Below, piece by piece: positions 40,522-48,781 of a stretch of 64,000 bases of DNA. The translations under genes were made by a program, and so were the position numbers. How positions within the stretch are numbered: the stretch's first letter is position 1; each line of letters begins with the position of its first letter. Source of the DNA: Nonomuraea polychroma (lineage in GTDB: Bacteria; Actinomycetota; Actinomycetes; Streptosporangiales; Streptosporangiaceae); contig NZ_SAUN01000001.1 in NCBI RefSeq assembly GCF_004011505.1, positions 5,545,501 through 5,609,500 on the forward strand. The letters are read 5' to 3'. The notes beneath the pieces were generated by a model. It saw only the letters and a list, made by a program, of their open reading frames with translations. It was not told the DNA's origin and made no database searches.

Positions 40522-42603
40522 TCAGCTGATCAGGAAGACGTCGCCGTTGCCCAGTGCGGCGCCCCCGGCCGGGGCGCCGTACGTCAGGCCGGAGATCGCC
40601 ACCCGGCCGGTGGAGGTCGTGGCGGCGTACAGGTTCGGCTCGGCGAAGGGGTCGACGGCGTCGTCCCTGGCGGTGCCGAGCTGGGCGGCGGCGCGTTGCG
40701 TGCCCCGCCCGTCCAGGCGTGCGGTCAGCACGTCGGCGCCGCCGGCCGGCACCCCGATCCGGCCGCGGGTGTAGCCCACGACCTCCACCTCGCCGCCGGG
40801 CAGCGCCGTCACGGCGGCGCCCTCGTCGGCGGCCGGGGTGGCGAGCGTGTGCTCCCAGCGGCGGCGGCCCTGCTCGGTGTGGGCCACCGTGTACGCGTCG
40901 CCGCCCGACGCGCCCGTGGCGACGGCCAGGCCCGCCGTGGTGACGGTCACCGCGTTCAGCCGGTCGTCGCCGGACCCGCCTGCCGTCGTGGCCCACGCCC
41001 TGCTGCCGTCGGCGGCGGCGAAGGCGGCGAGCCAGCCGTCGAGGCCGCCGAGCGCGCTCGTGCCGGGCAGGGCCGCGGTGGCGCTGCCGGCGACGTAGAG
41101 GGTCGTGGCGTCCGCGGCGACGCCGTACGCCTTGTCCTCCCCGGTGCCGCCGTACTGCCTGATCCAGGACAGCTCGCCCGCCGGGGTGAGCCTGGCGACA
41201 ATGGCGTCCTTGTCGCCGTTGTTCGGCCCGTCCAGGGAGCCCCTGGTGTAGCCCGCCACGTAGGCGCCGCCGTCGGGCGCGGCGGCCAATCCGTAGAGAC
41301 GGTCGGCGGCGTCCGGCGCGCCGAACTGGGTGATCCACCGGACCGTGCCGTCGGGGCCGAGTCTGGCCACGAACGCGTCGTCGGCCGCGTTGCCCGGGTG
41401 CCGTCCGTCGAGGTCGCCCTTGGTGTAGCCGGCCGTGAGCACGCCGCCGTCGGGCAGCGGCGCGACACCGTAGAGGCGCTCGTCCGCCGGGCTGCCGAAC
41501 TGCCTGGTCCAGCCGCCGATCCTGGTCACCACGGCATCGAGCCGGCCGGTGGAGGGCTGGCCCGCCGCGTACCCGATGGTCAGGGCCCCGTCCGGGTGGG
41601 CCGCGACGCCGCCCGCCCGGTCGGTGGCGGCCGTGCCGTGCAGCGGGGCGGGCAGGCCGGTCGGGGGCGTGACGCTCAGCCCGGGACCGAGCTCGGCCAT
41701 GGCCTGCTCGAAGGCCGGCGTCCAGACCGACCAGTCGTGGCCCCCGTCCATGACGCGCAGCTGCGCGGAGAGCGCGGGTGAGCGCCTGGCGGCGTTGTAG
41801 AGCGCGGCGGACTCGAAGTCCAGGTCGTGGCGGGCGTCGGCGGGGTCGGGGTTGGCGTACTCGTCGTCGCCGACGGCCACGAACAATCGCACCGGCAGGT
41901 CGGGGTTCAGGCCGGGCAGCAGCGCCGGGTAGGCGAGCTCGCGGTAGACCTCGTCGGAGAACTTCTCCTCCCCTCGCCCGAAGGCGCCGTAGTCGCGGGT
42001 GGAGGAGTCGGACGGCGGCAGCGGTGTGTAGACGGCCGGGCTGAGCACGGCGGCGGCGCTGAACACGTCCTGGTGGGCGAGGGCGAACCGCAGCGCGCCC
42101 GCCCCGCCCATCGAGTAGCCGCCGACCAGGCGGGCCTCCCGGATGGGCGCCGTACGGTACGTGGCGTCCACGTGGGCCACCAGGTCGCGGGTGAGGGCCG
42201 TCTCCACCGGACGTCCCGGCAGGTCGGCGCCGGTGTAGCGGGAGTCGGCGTACCAGTTGCCGCGCTCACTCCACGGCGCGTCCGGCATGACGGCGATGAC
42301 CGGCGGGATGCGCTTGGTGCGGATCATGTCGTCGAGGACGGTCTTGACGCGGGTCCAGGCCTGCATGGTGTCGCCGCGGCCGTGGAGCAGGTAGAGGACC
42401 GGGTGGCGGGCGGCGCCCCGGTCGTAGCCGTACGGGAGGTAGGCGGTGTAGGCGATGCGCTCCCCGTCCAGCGCGGGGGACGGCGCGGAGCCTGTGGTGA
42501 GCGTACCGGCCGCGCGGGCGTCCGTCTCGCCGGGGACTGCGAGGAGGCAGAACGCGGTGAGGGCGGCCAGCGTGGCGGCGCCGAGGCGTCGGGGTAAGGG
42601 CAT
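40522..42603 (-). CDS. Secreted esterase fused to an SBBP beta-propeller
   Basis: 693 residues from the ATG at 42603, with a Sec signal peptide (MPLPRRLGAATLAALTAFCL to ARA). About residues 40-310 are an alpha/beta-hydrolase of the esterase D/feruloyl esterase type: YLLHGRGDTMQAWTRV, the nucleophile elbow VGGYSMGGAGALRFAL and the His in DGGHDWSVW. From about 345 there are five SBBP-type propeller repeats (GSPADERLYGVAPLPDGGVL, APDAADRLYGLAAAPDGGAY, GGTGEDKAYGVAAD). The RBS AGGAGC lies beside a LacI-type operator. It may de-esterify plant or microbial polysaccharides, with the propeller as adhesion or binding module. Confidence 0.87.
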   Translation of the reverse strand: MPLPRRLGAATLAALTAFCLLAVPGETDARAAGTLTTGSAPSPALDGERIAYTAYLPYGYDRGAARHPVLYLLHGRGDTMQAWTRVKTVLDDMIRTKRIPPVIAVMPDAPWSERGNWYADSRYTGADLPGRPVETALTRDLVAHVDATYRTAPIREARLVGGYSMGGAGALRFALAHQDVFSAAAVLSPAVYTPLPPSDSSTRDYGAFGRGEEKFSDEVYRELAYPALLPGLNPDLPVRLFVAVGDDEYANPDPADARHDLDFESAALYNAARRSPALSAQLRVMDGGHDWSVWTPAFEQAMAELGPGLSVTPPTGLPAPLHGTAATDRAGGVAAHPDGALTIGYAAGQPSTGRLDAVVTRIGGWTRQFGSPADERLYGVAPLPDGGVLTAGYTKGDLDGRHPGNAADDAFVARLGPDGTVRWITQFGAPDAADRLYGLAAAPDGGAYVAGYTRGSLDGPNNGDKDAIVARLTPAGELSWIRQYGGTGEDKAYGVAADATTLYVAGSATAALPGTSALGGLDGWLAAFAAADGSRAWATTAGGSGDDRLNAVTVTTAGLAVATGASGGDAYTVAHTEQGRRRWEHTLATPAADEGAAVTALPGGEVEVVGYTRGRIGVPAGGADVLTARLDGRGTQRAAAQLGTARDDAVDPFAEPNLYAATTSTGRVAISGLTYGAPAGGAALGNGDVFLIS

Positions 42604-42614
42604 CGACCGCTCCT

Positions 42615-42626
42615 GTAAACGTTTAC
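42615..42626. promoter_or_regulatory. LacI-type operator before the esterase gene
   Basis: GTAAACGTTTAC is a perfect 12-bp palindrome with a central CG, 11 bp upstream of the start. It has the form bound by LacI/GalR-family repressors and fits sugar-responsive control. It differs from the operators at 31023-31062, so a different repressor is likely. Confidence 0.65.
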
Positions 42627-42786
42627 TGAAGGCACCTTGTGGTGTTTCGGGAGAGTTTCCAGGGAGGGGTGTTGCGATGTCAACCAAGGCGGCTCGATAG
42701 GTTGGAGCGTCATGCGTGTGCACATCGACGCCGTAGCCACAGTCCGGCGGCCGGCCGACGACAGGGGCGGAGGCCTGGGCGGCGGC

Positions 42787-42849
42787 GGGGCGGCGATGTC
42801 TGAGGGCGGTCGCGGCGTCGGGGGCGGCGATGTCTGAGGACGGTCGCGG
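42787..42849. repeat. 34-bp tandem duplication carrying a second start codon
   Basis: ggggcggcgatgtctgagg is found at 42787 and again at 42821, with the following 10 bases also nearly the same. The first copy has its own ATG (42796), but that frame ends after 13 codons. Confidence 0.7.
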
Positions 42850-43999
42850 GAGGCGGGTGACCGCCGTGTTGCTGGCTCATGCCGCCGTCACGCAGGTCAT
42901 CACGTTCGTGCTGCGTCCGACCATGTCGTACCGGGCGATCGAGCTCGACGTGCCCGCGGCGCTGCTCGGCCTGCTGGGCGCGAGCTTCGCGATCGCACCG
43001 CTGCTGCTGGCGCTGCCCGCCGGGCACGCCGCCGACCGGTACGGCGAGCGGCGCCTGGCCGTGGCGGGGGCGCTGCTGCTCACAGCCGCCAGCGTCGCCT
43101 TCCTGGCGATCGGACACACCGTGCCGGGCCTGCTCGCGGCCGGGGTCCTGCTGGGCACCGGGCATCTGGGCTGCGTGATCGCCCAGCAGGCGCTCGTGGC
43201 CAACACCACGCGGCGCGGCGGCCACGACACCGCCTTCGGCCACTACACCTTCGCCGCCTCGCTGGGCCAGGCCGCCGGTCCGGTGCTGATGGCCGCGTTC
43301 GGCGGGGAGCGGGCGATCCCGGACACCGATCGCATCTTCGCCTGGTCGTGCGGTCTGGCCGTGCTGCTCGTCGTGTTGTCGGCGCTGCTGGCCCGCAGCC
43401 CGCGCGCGGCGGGCGGGGACCGGACGGAGGGAGGCAGCGTACGTTCGCTGCTGCGCCTGCCCGGCCTGGCGCACGCGCTGGTGACGAGCTGCGTGGTCCT
43501 GGCCGCGCTCGACATCACCATCGTCTACCTGCCCGCGTTCGGCACCGAGCGGGGCCTCACCTCGGGCACGATCGGCCTGCTGCTGACCCTCCGGGGCGTG
43601 GCGTCGATGGCCTCGCGCTTCTTCCTCGGCCGCCTGTCGCGGTCCGTCGGCCGGCGCAGGCTGCTGGTGACCAGCACGGTCGCGGCTGCCGCGGCGCTGC
43701 TGGTCATCCCCGTGCCCATGCCGCTGTGGTCCCTGGCGTTCGTGCTGCTGGTGCTGGGGTTCGGGCTCGGGGTCGGGCAGCCGCTGACCATGTCGTGGCT
43801 GGCCGAGTCCGCGCCCGCGGGACTGCGCGGCCGGGCGATGTCGCTGCGCCTGGTCGGGAACCGTACCGGGCAGCTGATCCTGCCCGGTCTGGCCGGGCTG
43901 GTGGCGGCCGGCCTGGGCGCCGCCGGCGTGCTCCTGGTCACCGCGCTGGGGCTCGGCTGGGCGGGCGTGGCCGCCAGGCGGCTGCCCGTCGACCCGTGA
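42830..43999 (+). CDS. MFS transporter (drug/metabolite exporter type)
   Basis: 389 residues, about 12 membrane segments. Motif A is LPAGHAADRYGERRLAVAGA; the second half has LGRLSRSVGRRRLLVTSTVA. TM5 (FGHYTFAASLGQAAGPVLMA) resembles the motif C of exporters. The start chosen is the second ATG of a 34-bp tandem duplication; the first ATG leads to an early stop. It is divergent from the esterase and convergent with the AAA/nuclease gene. The substrate is unknown. Confidence 0.88.
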   Translation: MSEDGRGRRVTAVLLAHAAVTQVITFVLRPTMSYRAIELDVPAALLGLLGASFAIAPLLLALPAGHAADRYGERRLAVAGALLLTAASVAFLAIGHTVPGLLAAGVLLGTGHLGCVIAQQALVANTTRRGGHDTAFGHYTFAASLGQAAGPVLMAAFGGERAIPDTDRIFAWSCGLAVLLVVLSALLARSPRAAGGDRTEGGSVRSLLRLPGLAHALVTSCVVLAALDITIVYLPAFGTERGLTSGTIGLLLTLRGVASMASRFFLGRLSRSVGRRRLLVTSTVAAAAALLVIPVPMPLWSLAFVLLVLGFGLGVGQPLTMSWLAESAPAGLRGRAMSLRLVGNRTGQLILPGLAGLVAAGLGAAGVLLVTALGLGWAGVAARRLPVDP

Positions 44000-44018
44000 C
44001 CCGCGTGCTGCCGACTCC

Positions 44019-45584
44019 TCACGCCCTCAGAACGGTGACCTGTCGCCCCGCCGGAGTGCGGTCCTGATCGAAGCGGACGCGCTCCTCCATCGGAGCCGCC
44101 TCGGGACGGCGATCGAAGACCACCAGGTAGCCGGTGTCGAGGTCGAGCCGGTCCAGATAGCGGTCGAGCTGCGCGAGCCCCTCGTCCACCGGATCACGTT
44201 GGCCAGGCCGCCACACCTTGAGCTCCATGGCCTCCCGCTGCACCTGCCGCTCGCCGTACGGCCAGCGCAGGTAGACGTCCAGCCGCCCGGTGCCCGCCGC
44301 GTATTCCCTGTCGAGGAAGCCACCGCCGTTGACGATCCGGTGCAGGTAAGCCATGAGGATGATCTGGCAGGCGGCCTCGTGATAGGTGGTGCCACGGACC
44401 ATCATCTCGCCGTGCTGCTTCCAGAAGGCGGTGAACTCACGCAAGAGCTTGAGCAGGTCCAGACGGCCGTCGGGGAGGACGAAAGACCGCGAATCGTCGA
44501 GGACGACGTTGACTTCCACTCCGAAGCCGAGCACGCGGAGGATGACCTCGCGGTAGATGGGGTTGGCGATTTCGACGGAGGATCCCATGGCCACCAGGCC
44601 GAGATCACGCACGTAGGAGAAGTCGTCCGTGAAGATTGCGTCGAAGTTGACCGACGTGCCTGCGAGCACCGGTTCGATCACGCGCTTGACCCGCGGTTCG
44701 TACAGCTTGGCGACAAGAGAATCCAGATGGGTGGCGCGGGCGCGAATGAGTCGCTCCTTGGCCTGCTCCATGTGCTCGACGGTGATCGGTTCCTCTGGAG
44801 GGACCCGCATCTCAAAGGTGATCTCCCAACCCAGGGCGTTGACCAGCCAGGGTTGTCCGCGGGTGAAATCCCAGGCCGCGGCGAGAGCTTCCTTGGTGAA
44901 CTCCTGCCCGGTCTCGGCGGTGTGCTGGCCATACAGCTCCTCCGTGTCTTCCCGAGTGAAGTCGCCCAGGCGAAGCGACTTGACCGAGATGTTGAAGGGG
45001 CTGATGGCGCCGAGCCGGGCGAGGTCGCCACCTGAGGCGATCTTGTATTCGCGCACGTCCCGCAGCCCGCACAACACCACGGAGTTGGGAAACGGAACGC
45101 CGTTGTGGCGATTGTTGTGGCCGGTGCGTAGTTGCCGCAGGACCGCTTTCAGGCTCTCCCCGCTCAGCGCGTCGATCTCGTCGATGAGCAACACGAGCGG
45201 GAGCTCGCACTGAGCTGCCCACGCCTCGAGAGCGGCGCCCAGCCGTCCACCCGGTGGGGCCTCAGGCCAGGGGTCGGGCGCCGAGGCGGTGGACCGCCGG
45301 AGCTCGTTCAGCAGGATCAACTCCGCGGCCTCGTAGTCGTCGCCCGCCACGGATGCCGCCTCGCAGGAGATCGTCGCCGCCACGGCGGCGCCTTCTTTGG
45401 TGAGCTCATGCTGCAGGGAATGGAGCAAGGTCGTCTTGCCCGACTGACGTGGAGCGTGGATCACGAAGAAACGATCCATGCCGATCAACTGGCGCGCCTG
45501 CGGCAGCCGGGGCTGCGACGGCAACACGTAGTGGACCCGGGGGTGGCACGGTCCAGTGGTGTTGAAGTACCTGGGCTTGGTCAC
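44019..45584 (-). CDS. AAA-family ATPase with C-terminal PD-(D/E)XK-like domain
   Basis: 521 residues. Walker A is APRQSGKTTLL (about residue 44), Walker B is PLVLLIDEIDALSGES, and the sensor region is SVVLCGLRDVREYKIASGGD. A winged-helix-like middle follows. The C-terminal RLDVYLRWPYGERQVQREAM with ELKVW, then DEGLAQLDRYLDRLDLDTGY, matches the D-x(n)-ExK core of PD-(D/E)XK nucleases, with Asp in GRLDVY and Glu-x-Lys in MELKVW. The same two-part plan occurs in AAA_35/PDDEXK_9 proteins of unknown function. The start is GTG. Solitary, with no toxin-antitoxin or phage genes beside it; a 38/40-bp copy of its nuclease motif recurs at 48661. Confidence 0.8.
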   Translation of the reverse strand: MTKPRYFNTTGPCHPRVHYVLPSQPRLPQARQLIGMDRFFVIHAPRQSGKTTLLHSLQHELTKEGAAVAATISCEAASVAGDDYEAAELILLNELRRSTASAPDPWPEAPPGGRLGAALEAWAAQCELPLVLLIDEIDALSGESLKAVLRQLRTGHNNRHNGVPFPNSVVLCGLRDVREYKIASGGDLARLGAISPFNISVKSLRLGDFTREDTEELYGQHTAETGQEFTKEALAAAWDFTRGQPWLVNALGWEITFEMRVPPEEPITVEHMEQAKERLIRARATHLDSLVAKLYEPRVKRVIEPVLAGTSVNFDAIFTDDFSYVRDLGLVAMGSSVEIANPIYREVILRVLGFGVEVNVVLDDSRSFVLPDGRLDLLKLLREFTAFWKQHGEMMVRGTTYHEAACQIILMAYLHRIVNGGGFLDREYAAGTGRLDVYLRWPYGERQVQREAMELKVWRPGQRDPVDEGLAQLDRYLDRLDLDTGYLVVFDRRPEAAPMEERVRFDQDRTPAGRQVTVLRA

Positions 45585-45737
45585 CGTTACAGTCTGCCAT
45601 CGAACGGTGACAGATTCGTTCGGATCAACTCACGAGCCCGGCGGACATGGCCGCTCCTCGCCTCGGCTCTCGGACTCTCCCGCGGCGGCCGGGCAGGGCT
45701 TTGGCCCGGGACCCGGCCGCACGGAGGTGAAGGACGG

Positions 45738-47003
45738 TCAGAAGTAACGCGGGAACAGGTCCGTGGTCGGCCAGGTGGTCACCTTGCCGATCTGCTCGTT
45801 GATGCGCGGGCTGAGCGCGTCGAAGTCGGGCGACCCCGACTCCTCACCCCGGTTGAACAGCGCGGCGTAGGTGAAGCCGTTCTGCAGGCGGGCGGTGTAG
45901 GTGTAGGTGCCCGGCAGCCCGCCGCTGTGCCAGGTGTTGAGGTGGCCCGTCACCTGGCGCACCCACAGTCCCGCGCCGTACCAGGCGCCGCTCTCGTCGA
46001 CGCCGATCTCCGGCTTGGCCAGCATCCTGCCGATCGAGGTGGAGTTCAGCACCGCGCCGGGCGCGTCGAGCACCCTCGCGAACCGCACCAGGTCCACCGC
46101 CGAGGCCAGCCAACCGCCGCCCGGCCCGCGATTCTCCATGCTGAACCCGCCGTACGGCGCGGGCACGATCGTGCCCGAAGCGTCGGTGACGGTCTTGCTC
46201 GTCTGATCCGACTCGTAGATCACCTCGCCGGGGGCACGCTGCGCCTTGAGCGTACGGCCGGGACGCAGCCGGGTGATGCCGACCGGCGCGAGGATCTTCT
46301 GCTTGACGTACGCCTCGTAGCTCATGCCGGAGACCTTTTCGACGATCATGCCGAGCAGCAGGTAGCCGTAGTTGCTGTAGGCGTACCTGCTGCCGGGGGC
46401 GAAGTCGAGGGAGCGCCCGCCGGCGTACTGCACGATGTGGCCGCGCGTGATGGGCAGGGACACCTTCAGGGCCGAGGCGATGGTGTGGTCCAGGTAGAGG
46501 TAGTCGCGCGAGATGTCGCGGTCCCAGCCGCCCGTGTGCTGTAACAACCGCCACACCGTCACGTTCGCCAGCCGGGCGTCGGCCGCGGTGGACAGGCCCA
46601 GCAGCTTGGCGACGGACGTGCCCAGGCTCAGCTTGCCGTCCTGCGCCAGCCGCATGATCGCCACGGCGGTGATGTGCTTGCTGAGGCTCGCGATACGGAA
46701 CAACGACGTCGGCGACACCGTGGGCACGGACGCGTCGTCGCTGTAGCGATAGCCCCTGGCCAGCACGAGCTTGCCGTTCTTGGTGATGGCCAGCTGCGCG
46801 CAGGAGATCCCGCGCTCCACGATGTAGGTCTTCAGCACGTTGTCGAATCCGGCCAGCGCGGCCGGCGCCACCCCCGACGTCTGGACGGCGGCGGCGACGG
46901 CCGGGCGCGAGGTGCCGACGACGACGGCGGGCACCGCCGCCGCGCCCGCCAGCAGGAACCCTCGTCTCGTCAATCCGGACGCATGCTGATCGTTTATAGG
47001 CAT
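45738..47003 (-). CDS. Tat-exported serine hydrolase (class C beta-lactamase fold)
   Basis: 421 residues. The Tat signal LTRRGFLLAGAAAVPAVVVG is followed by a penicillin-binding/class C fold: SxxK in FRIASLSKHITAVAIM, YxN in YAYSNYGYLL, and the KTG-equivalent HSGGLPG. HTGGWDRDIS lies between them. Such proteins are esterases or D,D-peptidases more often than true beta-lactamases. The stop lies in a 39-bp segment that is duplicated in inverted form at 48743-48781. It is convergent with nothing close and about 150 bp from the AAA gene. Confidence 0.9.
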   Translation of the reverse strand: MPINDQHASGLTRRGFLLAGAAAVPAVVVGTSRPAVAAAVQTSGVAPAALAGFDNVLKTYIVERGISCAQLAITKNGKLVLARGYRYSDDASVPTVSPTSLFRIASLSKHITAVAIMRLAQDGKLSLGTSVAKLLGLSTAADARLANVTVWRLLQHTGGWDRDISRDYLYLDHTIASALKVSLPITRGHIVQYAGGRSLDFAPGSRYAYSNYGYLLLGMIVEKVSGMSYEAYVKQKILAPVGITRLRPGRTLKAQRAPGEVIYESDQTSKTVTDASGTIVPAPYGGFSMENRGPGGGWLASAVDLVRFARVLDAPGAVLNSTSIGRMLAKPEIGVDESGAWYGAGLWVRQVTGHLNTWHSGGLPGTYTYTARLQNGFTYAALFNRGEESGSPDFDALSPRINEQIGKVTTWPTTDLFPRYF

Positions 47004-47054
47004 GCCCAGATTTCTACTGGATTGCCAGTTCTTGCGGGTGGTCTTTATGCGGCT

Positions 47055-47243
47055 TCAGACGTAGCCGGTGGAGCCGTCGGGCCGGATGGGGAGCACCCGC
47101 TCCCACCGCACGTAGTCGTCCGTCCCCAGCACCGACTCCTCGATCTCCACGCCCCAGCCCGGCGGATCAAGGTCCCAGCGAGGCTGCTTCGTCGACCGCG
47201 TCAGGAACTCGATCTGATCATCGTTCGTTGAGGTCGGCGGCAC
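47055..47243 (-). CDS. Small hypothetical protein, 62 aa
   Basis: I do not recognise it. The sequence is polar, with no signal or membrane segment (RWDLDPPGWGVEIEESVLGT, then VRWERVLPIRPDG). It starts with GTG and its 5' end lies close to the divergent spo0M gene (33 bp). Codon use is normal for this genome, and the frame is neither a shadow of a known gene nor low complexity. Being so short, it could still be spurious. Confidence 0.45.
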   Translation of the reverse strand: MPPTSTNDDQIEFLTRSTKQPRWDLDPPGWGVEIEESVLGTDDYVRWERVLPIRPDGSTGYV

Positions 47244-47275
47244 ACAACCGATCTTCGAACGAGGAGAGCAAAGCC

Positions 47276-48208
47276 GTGGTCTTCAAACGCATGCTGGGTG
47301 CTCTCGGCGTCGGCGCGCCCTCGGTGGACACCGTCCTGTCCACCCCGCGCACCCGGCCGGGCGGGACCCTGGGAGGCGAGGTACGGCTCAAGGGCGGCGA
47401 CTTCGACGCCGAGATCGAGCACATCACCCTCGGCCTGGTGGCCCGGGTGGAGATCGAGCACGGCGACATGGAGGGCTCCGGAGTCGGCGAGTTCTCCCGC
47501 GCCCAGGTCTCCGGTCCCTTCACGCTGCGCAAGGGCGAGGACCGCGTCGTCACCTTCCAGATCCCGGTGCCGTGGGAGACGCCCATCAGCGAGATCGGCG
47601 GGCAGCCGCTGACCGGCATGGCGCTGGGCGTGCGTACCGAGCTGGCCATCGCCAAGGCCGTCGACAAGGGCGACCTCGACATGATCGCCGTCGAGCCGCT
47701 GCCGTCCCAGCTGCGGATCCTGGAGGCGTTCCTGGATCTCGGCTTCCGGTTCAAGTCGGCCGACCTGGAGGTCGGGCGTCTGTACGGGGTGGACCAGGAG
47801 CTGCCGTTCTACCAGGAGATCGAGTTCCACCCGCCGGCCCAGCACCGAGGGGTCGTGGGGGAGGTCGAGGTCACCTTCGTCACCACCCCCGACGGGCTCG
47901 TGGTGGTCCTGGAGGCCGACAAGCGGGCCGGCCGCTACTCGGGCGACGCGATCGGCCACTTCACGATCAGTCACGAGGACGCCCTGCGTACCGACTGGCC
48001 CGGCGAGATCAGCCGCTGGTTGTCCGGCCTGTCCCAGTACGGCCCCGCCCACGGCTACGTCGGCCACCACGACCGTGGCCACGGCGGCGGTGCCGGCCTC
48101 GGTGCGATGGCCGCGGCAGGCGCCCTGGGCGTGGCGGGCGGCCTCGTGGCGGGCGAGGTCGTCGAGGAAGTCGTCGAGGAGTTCTTCGAGGGCGGCGACG
48201 AGTGGTGA
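47276..48208 (+). CDS. spo0M: Sporulation-control protein Spo0M
   Basis: 310 residues from a GTG, with GAGGAG upstream. Arrestin-like Spo0M fold: VFKRMLGALGVGAPSVDTVL, RPGGTLGGEVRLKGGDFDAE, IEHITLGLVARVE, FQIPVPWETPISEIGGQPLT and LDLGFRFKSADLEVGRLYGV, then a C-terminal Gly/Ala stretch and acidic tail (VVEEVVEEFFEGGDEW). Bacillus Spo0M affects early sporulation; actinomycete homologues are thought to influence development, but the mechanism is unclear. The intergenic region contains no strong -10. Confidence 0.92.
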   Translation: MVFKRMLGALGVGAPSVDTVLSTPRTRPGGTLGGEVRLKGGDFDAEIEHITLGLVARVEIEHGDMEGSGVGEFSRAQVSGPFTLRKGEDRVVTFQIPVPWETPISEIGGQPLTGMALGVRTELAIAKAVDKGDLDMIAVEPLPSQLRILEAFLDLGFRFKSADLEVGRLYGVDQELPFYQEIEFHPPAQHRGVVGEVEVTFVTTPDGLVVVLEADKRAGRYSGDAIGHFTISHEDALRTDWPGEISRWLSGLSQYGPAHGYVGHHDRGHGGGAGLGAMAAAGALGVAGGLVAGEVVEEVVEEFFEGGDEW

Positions 48209-48219
48209 CCCGCGGCTCG

Positions 48220-48781
48220 CTTCTCATGCGATCGCCCAGGATGATGACACGGTAGAAGCGTTCATCTACTGGCTGGGCGACGCTTGGACGAGCACAGCCG
48301 CACCTGCTGCGTGAGCACGTGCCTGGCGCCGCCCAGGTTCCCATGCAGTTGCAGGCAGCCGGCGATGGCATCTGCGGCGGCCTCAACAGCGCACTCGAGG
48401 CCGCCGCAGACGCCCGCGGCGAGACCATGCCGTTCAAGTGCTCGTATGGCATGGTCGATGGCACGACCGTGATCTCCCAGCTGGTGGGACGCCTTCCCGT
48501 CGAGACAGTCCGGGAGCGCTGTGAGTCCTGGGTGAATGGCCCGGCCGCCGCAATGATCAAGCAGCCACTCGGTCTCGCCGGCGCCACCGCTTGGGAGGCT
48601 CACTACAACGGCACCCCGTCCTTCGCGTACCGCTTCCATGACCAGATTGGCCCGTGCCAGACCGGGCGGCTGGACGTCTACCAGTGCTGGCCGTACGGCG
48701 CGGGACTGCGGGTAGGCCCAGGTGGCGGGCCACCTCAGCACGTGGCCGACCACGGACCTGTTCCCGCGTTACTTCTGACCG
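48220..48781 (+). pseudogene. Mosaic pseudogene with displaced fragments of the AAA/nuclease and beta-lactamase-like genes
   Basis: The plus strand here has a frame (48319-) that begins as an unrecognised but protein-like stretch (ETMPFKCSYGMVDGTTVISQ, then LVGRLPVETVRERCESWVNG). At 48661-48700 it becomes a copy, 38 of 40 bases, of the nuclease-motif segment of the AAA gene (44252-44291, opposite strand). From 48692 it follows the beta-lactamase gene (region around 45925-45970) with mismatches and small indels. It then jumps to an exact 39-bp copy of that gene's end (48743-48781 versus 45735-45773). The pieces are in a different order from the originals. This is a rearranged relic, not a working gene. 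Confidence 0.6.
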
